Shown piece by piece: positions 25,601 to 37,600 of a stretch of 64,000 nucleotides of DNA. The DNA lies in the NCBI GenBank assembly GCA_036873755.1, contig JAVTVY010018697.1, positions 1 through 64,000 on the forward strand, given 5' to 3'. Within the stretch, counting starts at the first letter, position 1. Each line of letters begins with the position of its first letter. Source of the DNA: Hanleya hanleyi. Its lineage: Eukaryota; Mollusca; Polyplacophora; Lepidopleurida; Hanleyidae. The notes below the pieces were generated by a model. The model made no database searches. It was not told the origin of the DNA and worked only from the letters and a program-made list of their open reading frames with translations. The position numbers were made by a program, and so were the translations under genes.

Positions 25601-28600
25601 CTCTATAAGAAAATGTAAAAACAATCCAAGATAGCCGTTGTGATAACGTCACACTGGCGTCATTTTCAAAAAGACATTTTTTGGTGGACTTTTTGGACAG
25701 ATCTTTCGATTTTTTTATTTATGTCATTTCTCTGCAAAAACTGGATGATAAATTAGTAAATAAAATTCTGATGTGAAATAATAGTTTTCCCACTTTTCCT
25801 CGCAGAAGAGCAGAAATTTCAAAGAACAATGACGAAAACATAGGTTTTGAATTTACCCATGATCCTCTGTGCGGGGCCTCAAAATGATCCCAATATGAAA
25901 AGATACAAAGTCACGGAGAGGCCTGGTAATGATGAATGGTAGTTAGGTATGTCTTCATTCAAAGTATAGCGAGTGCCACCGCGAAATATTAAGTAACAAA
26001 GGGGGCCAACGGGGCCACGGAGTCACCCGTCATATTTTGTAAAAACAAAATGTGGAGATAAATACCATTTTTTCGGAGAAAAAAATATCGCATTTGTACG
26101 CAACTTTACCGGTAGGCCCAATTTTCCGCGTTGGCTACCTGACTATAACAAAATAGTTTTAAGAAGTAGTATTGATTAAACTATGAATGAATGTTCGTAT
26201 ATGTTGTTATTTTTCGAATTATTGAAGTGGGAAAGTATAAAGTAACAAGTTTGTAACGAGAATCGTTAGATTCTGATATGCATCACATACAGGCTTAATA
26301 TAGAATTATAATATATATCATTGGCTCCCAAAGTAAGGCCTCTTAATTAAATGTTTATAAACTAAACAGAAACTGAACTTATTGTTGTGATTCAACTCCA
26401 GGATTGAAAATAGTTAGGGAATACATTGCGACGATAAGAAGATACTCATTGTTTACAAATATTCAGAAGAATAGATCAATCTTGCAGTGCGTTAAAACGT
26501 TTTTATCCAACTCACTGATAATGGTTGTCCCCCATCATTATTATTGTGGATAATTGTGGACACCTGAAATGTCAAAAAGTTTAAGCAATTCACATAGAGA
26601 AAAACGTCACCTATAAACATGATAAACGGAAAGAAGCATACCCCAACACCTTAGGGCTCGTCTAAGAAATACATTAAAAATTACTGACATCCACACAACT
26701 TTTAACAGGGATACTTCATATTCTCCATATTATTCCAGGGTGTGAATGTGGGAGGCCGAGGGAAACTTTCCTGTTTTCAAATGGTTGCTATTTAGTCGTC
26801 AGACGTCGTCAATTTTCCCTACCTCTTGCATATCGTTCCGATTTATTACCTGTACATGGTAGGATTCTGCTGGCGGACTGCTAGTCCGAGAGGCTCGCCC
26901 TCTGTACATGTCATTCGACAAATATAATGTAGGTTTATTGTTTTGGTGGGAAATTTAAGCCGTACGACGTCGGGCACTTCAGGTGAGTTTAGGTATACTT
27001 GCTTCTACCAGGTTTACACCATGTTGTGGCGTTTATTCCCCCAGATGTCCTCCGTGCTCATCGATTAACATCTGATTAGTTATTCGTTTGAGCTGATCTG
27101 TCCTCACAGCCTCCGAGTTAGCGTATCTAAATCGGTGCTACGGGCCGTGTGGATACTTAATACTATCGGTGCGGGCAGCTGCAATAAAAGTGCGGCTGAG
27201 ATGCTAAGGCTACGTCCGAGAAGGCACCGTGTTCTCGGGCCTGAATGTGACGTGCCAAGGAGAGCTTTCCTGCAGTGGCATATGGTCGCATTTTATATCG
27301 CTCCAATTCAGTGTTCTTCACTTGTTCTATTTTTAGTATTCAGTATTAAGAAAGTAGTCTATTTTTTTCAGAAATGCCGGTTTCATTTGACTTATTCAAT
27401 ATCGAATATGCACTGTGACGTGTCCACACCAAATGCATCCCGGGAATTAGGTAATATCTCACCTCAACGCTAGAACGTCAATGCGTGTGCAATTCAGAAC
27501 TTTAGCGTGAGATAGCTAGAACAAAATGTGGCAGGATCAATTGTTACAGGCAGAGTGGGTGATTGAAAATCACAAGTTTCCATCACATTCCGTTTTACCA
27601 CAGGATTTTGTGAAGAAAGAAGATATGCAACAGACGGAGATCGGGAGATTCTCATCCAATTCAAGACAATCCATTTTTTCATGCTTGAGCTGTTTTCCTT
27701 GAAACCTCTTGCAACCCAAAGCTGGTGGTAAGTGCCTATAATTGATATTTCCCGTCAGAGGCATATGATGGGTTATCGATCGTTGAATCTACACGTCTCA
27801 GCTGATCGCAAGAGTATTCATCGTGATTCATATCCTAAGATGTGGGATACAGATAGAACCTGGTTTGAGAAGGAACAGATTTTAAGGGATATGTTGGGCT
27901 GTATGTGTTCAGCTCGAAGTAGAGAAGGTTTGTTACAGAGTCTGCCATTTCCTAAACGTCATTTCCTTGCCAGCGACGGCTGATTTTGAGGGGAAAAAAG
28001 AGAAAAAAATCTAACGTAAATGCTGTAAGTTTGGAGAGGTTCGCATTTGACGTCTTGAAAGCTGATGTTTGGAATTGGATGTATTCTCAAAATTTCAAGG
28101 CAATTATGCCGCAACGAAGGAAGGCTGGCAAACCGATTTGTCGAAATCATGGAAAGTTTATTGAGTGGTCATGGTTGGTCGCGTTCATGTTGGTATCCAG
28201 CTGCCTTGAATAGAAGCCTAGTTACCCCCTCATTCCAGTAGATTTTCTGATTGAACATTATTTCAGCCATTCAGGCATTTTGAAGAAAATGACATTTTGA
28301 ATTCTTAGTAATTATGTGCTTATTCTACGAAAATGCAGGAATTTCTATCTAATCCCATATATTAGAGTGAGGCTACTTCATTCAAGTTGAGCACACAAAA
28401 TCCCATATTATGTAATACTAAGCAAGCATGGTGACACCATAATTTCATTTGTTATTTTGAATGTTCAGTGTCTACGCTATACACCTCTTGCCCAAATATA
28501 ATTGAAATGACGTTCTATTTTCCGCTTGGTCTACAGAATTTATAGCGTTTGGAGATATTTATGCATTATAAGATAATACGGCCCCTGCACAAAAGATTCG

Positions 28601-31600
28601 CATAATGACCCACATTGATCAGAACCAAAACGTTTTAATCGGCATGTAACACTCGTGCGAATCGGTCAGACAGGTTCGTGTTTGTCTTTGGATAAAAGGC
28701 ACCGTTTATCACTTTTTCATTTGATTGTTTGAATTATGAATCAATTTAATTGAGTAGTCTGAATACTAGGTATGGAGAGATAATGTCAAGAAAACATACA
28801 CGGCAATTTGATTAAATTAAATCGCATATCGAGCTATTAACTTATTTATATATCAGAAGTGAGTTTCGTCGATAAGGTATGATTCAAGTCTTCAAGATGA
28901 TGGGAAAAATTGATGTTGTTAAATCGGATTTCCTCCATAGACTGTATATTCAACGAAATCTGATTTTATACAAAAGAAGATATAGACTAGATGTGAAGAA
29001 ACTCATTTTCTGTGAGAAGAGTGACACCCTGGAACAAGTTGTCGGAGCATGTAGTGTCCGCTAGCTCAGTGAATGGATTCAAAATTAGATTAGATTGACA
29101 GTGGATCACAGCCGTAGATAGGTTTTGGTATAGAGATAGGTGGCAGCTGGAAGCGGAAGTAAGTAAGTTCACGCTGGATAGCTTATAAGTCTATGACTCA
29201 GCGCACAAATTAGAGGTATTCAGATATATAGAAAGTGATTAAGACATTTGAATCTAGAGAAAGCCTTTGTAGACAGATAATTTTTTAAGATCGACATATC
29301 GGATGAGTCCAAGCCCTACATTGCAAACTAATCAACGAGCCGAATTATGATTCGATTATAACCCAAACAATGAGTATCGCCAAGTTGTCCATTTGTTCGA
29401 TATAAAAATCGGGATGAGTGTATTAAAAATACATGAATCTCGAGTGACGTAGACACTGACGGATAGGACTGTTGTTGAATCATCCTGGGCAATGGTATCT
29501 TTTATGTATCTCTAGCTTCAAGCGCATCTATAAATCGACCAATGAGAAAACCACGTTTCACCTTGTTTATAAGTAGTATATCGTTGCTTGCCAGGCGTAA
29601 CACGTGTTTGATTTAATCCATCTCATGTGCATTGGTGTAGTCATTGTTCGTGTCCTTCATACACACTATCAGTATGACCATTCGTAGCATTTTGCATCGA
29701 TGTGATACTTCATGGTACAGACATATTCAGGAATATCTGAGCAGGCCCGCCGAAATGAGCATGTTGCTGTCAGTATAAAAAAAAATCTCAATATATGTTA
29801 CCAACACGTCAGGATTTTGCTATCTGAATCAGCATATATCTCTGCAATTTTCAGATGTGTTTCAAAACTTTTTCAGAATAAATTGTGACCTATAGATACC
29901 CGCGAGATATAAATATGAGGAAACGTCGTTTGCACACTCATCGATGTATCAATGGGATTGTAGATCAACTTTATTGACAGACTAGACCGTTCTAAATAAG
30001 GTCTCTTAAGAATAGCGCCTCTTGATATTTATGTATAAACTCTCCGATATACAGTGTGGGTAACGTCTGGTAAATACATCGCCTTGTTGGCTAACTTGAA
30101 CTTTTTCTTACACGCTCATCATGGTTCTTTGGCAAACATTCGGAATATTCATTTATTCATTTCGTACCATAGGGAAAATAAAGATATTTTTGTTATGTCT
30201 ATCATGTCCATATTGTAACAGAACATTCCGCTGTTCCCTACACACCAATACAAATTGATCTGATTCTCTACAACTACAATGTTCTGTCGAAATCGGCAAG
30301 TTTGAACAATATAACAGTGATCATCGTCAAGGAGGCAGAGTATTCGATTTTATTATATGAATAGTCTACGAGTAAGTGACATTTTTGTACGTTTATGTAA
30401 ATTATGCACATCATGCACAGGGTTTAACATGTTTGAAGGTGAAGTATTATTACACTTAAACCTGTCAGATTTAGATTCTTACCCGAAGGGCGCCTTATGG
30501 TAATTATACTTACATTGCTGTTCGTAAACACTTTGTCATTCAACATTTACCTGTGACTGTATATTCGGCTCGGTGCAGCATATACAAGCTCGGGTATCAA
30601 ATGGAATAACATCTCGTAGTAATCTTGTGTGCGGAAGGTCTCTGCGGATACCAACGCCTTACAACCGACCTAATTACACAAACCAAAATTCAAACAAAAA
30701 TGTGAAAACGGAGATTTCTCTTTTTATGATAGCTATTCTAGAATGACGCCATACGTGCAGCTAATTGGTTTTCAGATTTATAGTAATGATCGTTCATGTA
30801 TATTAGCGGTCGACTCTACCGCGAAAACGTGACTGTGATGCGTCAGAACTTTTAAGGACACGGTAGTTCAAGCGCCTTAGTTATCTTAATGATTTTATTA
30901 ACGATTTTTTTTATTTAGTAGACATATAGATTCATTTTCAACAAAATGAATGACAAAGAGCCAATATTAGCTTCATATACGCCTGCAAATCACATCGTCT
31001 GCACTATAAACGTATCTATTATCACACAGTGACAGTGGCTTTATTCATTAGAACATTCTATTTCTTTTTAGTCATACCAATATCGTGACATCACTTTTCG
31101 GATACGACACGACAATGTACTACACTCTACGAATATTGAATTGTAATACGGATTTGATGAACAGAATATCAGTTGATCTTGTAGGCATCACTGAAAACTG
31201 TTGACCCTTCTATCTTTCAAGTAACTCCAGTTTACTTTTTCACCTCGATTTTTCGGTCAGATTTTTTTTATTTATGTAATTTTTCCGCAAAAACTGCTTG
31301 ATAAATTAGTAAATAATAGTCTGATCTTGAATCAAATAGTTTTTATCCTGTTTTCTTCGTGAAAAATCAGCAATTTTGAAGACAAATGACAAAAACTTCA
31401 CTTTTCCGGCAACCAGATGGCCGCCATCTTGAATTTACACATTGTTTTCTGCTCGGGGGTTTATGGAAGTGGGATAAAAATGATCCCAATACATGTATAA
31501 TAAATTACAAAGTCACAGTTTCAGCTTTCAAATTTTTGTCGCCCAGGAGATAGCGCAGAAGATTTGGTAGGGGAGTCATAATAGCCTCCAGGCCTGGTTG

Positions 31601-34600
31601 GGTTAATGATTCCTTGATTTGAGAGTCACATTGACCTTTGACCTTGACCTCAGTTTTGGCACGAGACAGATTCTTCCTCCCCTGATAAATCCTCTCATAA
31701 AAATAACAATGTTCAATGATTTCCTGATTTTTAGGCCAGAGACCGTCGATCGCTGACCTCGTCTCCACCTAGTGTATAAACACCGGACACGAACAGTTCA
31801 ATGATTTCCTGATGTTAAGGCCACAGTGATCTTGACCTCGACCTGAATTTTAATACACGACACATAGTTTTCCCCTTAGTTTACCCACTCACAAAAATAG
31901 AAATTGTAGATAGAAAACTGTCACAGACATGCCAGACACGAACGCACGGATAAATAGCCGTCGTATAATAAGTCGGGTATATAACAATGACGACATCATT
32001 TTGCAAGGGCAGGAAGCACCACGTCTGCATTGCGCTCTTCCAATGAGAATTTGAGTCACATTGCCTTACCTTGTTCAAAACATATTCCAGTTCTTCTGGT
32101 CTATATAGAGGATTAACAGACACCTGTTAAGGAGAGATCAAAATTAAGATATAGGTATGCTGTCATTTTCATGTGACGACGATACAGCTCACCAATCCCC
32201 AGTGTACGAGTAGTCACAGTGACACAGCTAACCAATTACCAATATATGAGTTGTCTGAGACAACACATATCACGAATCGTTAGATTCTTGGTATGTACTT
32301 TAGAATAGGTTAACCAGAAGACTATACTGTGAAGTCATATGGCTCTGTCAGTAAGTCGGCACCTCTTCCCACTTCCCTTATATGTGTTTTAATTAATCAA
32401 CGGTGGCTTTTTAGTACAGTAAGTCGTTTCGCGGAAGTGCAACAAGAATTAAGGGTTCACATTTTGCACACAAACCAGAGTATAACCTTCACATATTCCA
32501 TTTGATGAAGGAATTCCTCTTCTTCCAGGTCGAATTTAAGCCTGCAAATTCCCGACAATGCGCGGTTAAAATTTCGGAAGATGAATGGTTAAAGATTGGT
32601 TGTAAAGAATTTTGCATATACATGTATCGTAAGCAATACATGTATAATTACCATGACTGGATATGCAATAAAGAAAGTTGCTCGAGTCCCACCCCACACT
32701 CTATAACAAGTAGGCCTAATCAACATCGTTCGTTGCACAAAATTATGTAATGCCATATACCTCCCTAACAATTCATATAGTTATATTACACACGTATTCC
32801 TTTGCACATCTGACAGAGGCTTCCTTGTATGTCGACTAGAACATCAGACAGACGATTACAGCTTTGGTATTGGTGATTATACTATTAGTGGATATTGGTG
32901 TCTTTCCATTCCTATAGGACTATAGAGACTGTGACTTTCTTCAGTTTCATATGCACGTTTTGTGTCAAATCAGCCGTGTTTACAGATGACATATTCAACA
33001 AAGTTACTCTATACGATAATACAGATTGCCAACAGCCATCCGAATGTAGCATCTCGGGCATTCTATATTTTGTTGATGTATACAGTGTATGTACTTACGA
33101 GAATCATACCAGCCCTTGCTGCCGCAAAAAGTGTCACCACCCATTCCCATGAGTTAGGTCCCCAGATACCAACTCTGTCCCCTCTCTTCAGATCCATCGC
33201 CATAAAACCTGCTGCTAACTTGTCACTCTGTCATGAAAAAAGACATAATGGACAGAAAATGACAATAACTTCGCGTAGGCTACTGAATTTCATATATGTA
33301 TGGAGTAGAAATCTTAACCCTATCTGGCCTGGGATTTTTGGGACCTGTCCAGGCCTGGGGGGCCGAAATGGCCCCCCCCTAATTATTTTTCTTACCCCTT
33401 GAGCTAGGGGGCTAAAACTTATTACACTATACCTTTGGGTCAAGCTCTACCAGAAAATGTAAAAATAATCCAAGATGGCCGCTTTGATGACGTCACAGTG
33501 ACGGCATTTTTTGGTCGATTTTTCGGTCAGATTTTCCGATTTTTTTATTTTTGCAATTTCTCCACATAAACTGCATGAAAAATTAGCAAATATTAATGTG
33601 ATATGAAATGAAATAGTTTTGCCCACTTTTCATCGCGGAAAAGCAGAAATTTTGAAGAAATGTGACAAAAACATCACTTTTCTGGTACCCCCACGTGGCC
33701 GCCATCTTGAATTTACCCATGATCCTCTGCTCGGGGGGTTATGCAAATATGCTCAAAATGACCCCAATAAGATAAACTATAAAGTCAGGGAGTTTCAGTT
33801 CTCCATTTGTTGTCGTTCCGGAGTGTGTCGTTGTAGAAAATATACATATCTTATGAAGTGTTGTTTTAACACTGTCGTCATACAAGTGACAATGCCCCTG
33901 GTAATATTTTCAACCATGCGTACAATATATAATTCAATGAAAGTGTCGTTTTTAGTGTGTCGCTGTAGAAAGTATACATATCTTATGAAGTGTCGTTTTA
34001 ACACTGTCGCTCTGGCAGGAGAATAGGCCTGCTTCCTGATATGTCGTTTTAACACTGTCGTCTTGGAAGTGAGAATAGACCTAGTAATATTTTCAACCAT
34101 ACTTACAATATTTAATTCAATGAAAGTGTCGTTTTTATAGTGTCGCTGCAGAAAATATACATGTCTTATGAAGTGTCGTTTCCCAGACTGTCGCTCTGGC
34201 AGGAGAATAGTCCTGCTCCCACATATGTGCCGTTTTAACACTGTCGTCTTACAAGGGACAATGGTCCGCATAATATTTCCAATCATAGCTGTTACATGTA
34301 CATGTTTCAATGATAAGTGTCTTCTTTAGAAAAATTCACAAGTACATGTATGATTTCACACAGGGAGACCGAGGAAGATCGGTATATAACAAGTGAGAAA
34401 TGACTACATTGTAGTCAAAACCTGCGGCAGTGGCAATAATACAGTGAAAGACATATCAGCGGAGGTAGTGGTAATTGTAGAAAAAAAAGCGCCATCTGCA
34501 AGTGTTTTCATGCCAAGGGAAGTAATTTTCAACTTCTAACCCACAATTGCAGGAATTGACTAATAGATTTGACACAGTATATATATATTCGCTTTCCTCG

Positions 34601-37600
34601 TTCAAAATCCGACGATGTTGACTGGTCCGTGCCGTCTATACTGAATTGACAGACGAAGTCACAATAATCGCTTTGGCAATGTCTTGGTACAAGTATCGTG
34701 AATTCCAAGTTTCAAAACATTCCGTTCAGCCGTTGATTTTTGCAAATCAAAAAGGCTTTCGAATATTTGGAAATCCAAACAAATTTCAAGGATTTAGTCA
34801 TAGCGCGAACATCTACGCTCTTCAGTCTCCCTTCTCGCTTACTTTGCCGAGCAAAATGGAAAATTTATATTTCCGTCAAAGTTAATTTTCAATGAACTTA
34901 TTATCAGGTCTATCACTTTGATCTGTGAAACTATGGAATGGGGTTGAAGGCTTTATCGAACTGTTCAAGAGGCATAATGACATTTTTCACGATTCAAATT
35001 GAGGCCTGTGACAGTCTTGATATTCGATTAGAATAATAAATTAAGTTTCTGCATTTATGTGCGTTATCATCTGCAAACTAAATACGGTACCTTGACACTC
35101 TTTTCCATGCAGCAAGCCAATATCAATACATGGTTTGCTCCTTCTATACAAATGATTACCTATTTCATCCTTAGGAGATATCACCTCATCCGACATGTTT
35201 GGTCAAGCCTTTTCGAAGGTTGATAATTTTATTAATTTTTTTTTAAGTCAAATTCTGCAAATAAGAAACATTTCTTGTCAGTATCTATGGATATCGCCCT
35301 ATAATCAATTCGCGAATATGTTTGTCATTAAGTCATTCGGGAGGTGATTTAAGTGCGAAATTTCAGGGTTAGTTCACTAAACAAGGTCTGTGTGTATAAG
35401 AGAATCATGTCGAATTCTCGTTATTATCTTTTGGTACATCAAATTATTGCATTCGCGAAAATGACTTCCAAGTCAATATGAAAGGTATCAAAATAAATTT
35501 AAAAAACTCTCAAGGAAATCAAGGTCCTAGCTTTTGACAACGAGATCAAATAGATCGCTTTTATGGTCAGTATCTGCTAATATATGACGTAATTTCATTC
35601 GTAAAACTGATTGACAAAGTAACGTAAATTGTGAAGTGTAGAACCAGTAAGTTCTAGCAGAAATGGGCTCTGACTTGAGAGAATGATGCCAAATGCAACA
35701 TGTTTCTGCCCGTTGTCTGCTGATACACATAAGTATTGATTTTACGGAAGTGATTAATGCAATTCTAAAGGGATTATGGGTGCGGAAGAGGACGAGAACA
35801 TCAATACCAGCGAAGCAAGGCCCTGGCTTGCGAGAATGAGGATAGAGGGACTGTGTTCCGAAAGAGGATCATTCGAAATAGCTATGTGCCAAATTTCATG
35901 CTTATAACCGAAAGTACACAATATAACTATGATGTACTGTTCGCGCATAGGGTTGTCGGACTCATTAAGTACTACATAGTCATTTATGTATTATAAAACC
36001 GTTTGCGCATAAAGTCAGTTTTGAGTATTATCAATGAGTCGGTATAGCTAAGACATTGACAACGAGGTCAAATAGATCGCTTTTATGGTCAGTATCTGCT
36101 AATATATGACGTAATTTCATTCGTAAAACTGATTGACAAAGTAACGTAAATTGTGAAGTGTAGAACCAGTAAGTTCTAGCAGAAATGGGCTCTGACTTGA
36201 GAGAATGATGTCAAATGCAACATGTTTCTGCCCGTTGTCTGCTGATACACATAAGTATTGATTTTACGGAAGTGATTAATGCAATTCTAAAGGGATTATG
36301 AGTGCGGAAGAGGACGAGAACATCAATACCAGCGAAGCAAGGCCCTGGCTTGCGAGAATGAGGATAGAGGGACTGGTGGTTCCGAAAGAGGATCATTCGA
36401 AATAGCTATGTGCCAAATTTCATGCTTGTAACCGAAAGTACACAATATAACTATGATGTACTATTCGCGCATAGGGTTGTCGGACTCATTAAATAGTACA
36501 TAGTCATTTATGTATTATAAAACCGTTTGCGCATAAAGTCAGTTTTGAGTATTATCAATGAGTCGGTATAGCTAAGACATTAAGTGCAAGTCCAGGGATT
36601 GGAGGGTCATTGTTTCGATTCCCACAGAGGGTTAAGTTATTCTTCCTTTCAAAACATATTTCCATATATGCGAATTGCTTGGGGGTAAAGTAAAACATCT
36701 TTATTCGGTGAAAGTTGCTGAGTTGTTCCGCTTACTTCTGAAACGTAATTGTTGCGTTTGTTTTTATGATGCATGATCTATAATTTGATACCAAGTATTA
36801 TTCAATGTTAATCATAATGATAATGCGTTACTTGTTATGCTTCTTCGCCAATTTGTGTTTTATCTAGATTGGGCAGATAAAATGATTACTAGAAGTAGTG
36901 AACTTATTTTTCTACTTTCTAAGACAGTCGCCTGGGACTGTATGCAAATTAGCTGAACCACCGACAAGGTTGCGGCTCATCTTCTTTGGTATATAAGAAA
37001 TCCAAGGATCTTAAATTGTGTATACATCTGCATACTGTTCAATGAAAATGGTAATATCTGAAGACAGTGACTGATGTGACGACCGACAGTTTTAAAGCGA
37101 CTGACGTAAGAGAATTGAAGTCTGAACGGAAATCAACGAAGCAATAATTCATTCCACCGAATATAGTTGCAAATGAATTCAAACGCGCTTGAATGCAGTG
37201 TTGTCATGTGAGATTGGAGGTTGAAAAGAAAAGTGTGGCAGAGATCACACTCTCTTAGCGCATGCGCATTTCAAAAAGTCACAAGAAGAACAAGAACAAC
37301 AACAACAACGCGAGCCTCCCGTAGACCTGCGTGCCGCAGGTAACAACAAGAGTATTGCTGTCACATAATTTAATCAAACTGTCGTTTTCAGTGTGTCGCT
37401 GTAGAAAATATACATATCTTATGAATTGTCGTCTCTCAAACTGTCGCTCTGGCAGGAGAATAGTCATGCTTCCCCATATATGTCGTTCTAACACTGGCGT
37501 CTTACAAGGGACTATGGACCTGATAATATTGCCAACCATAGCTGGGAGACCTCCACCAGTCACGAAGATCCACTGTATATAATAACACAGAGAATTCTCG

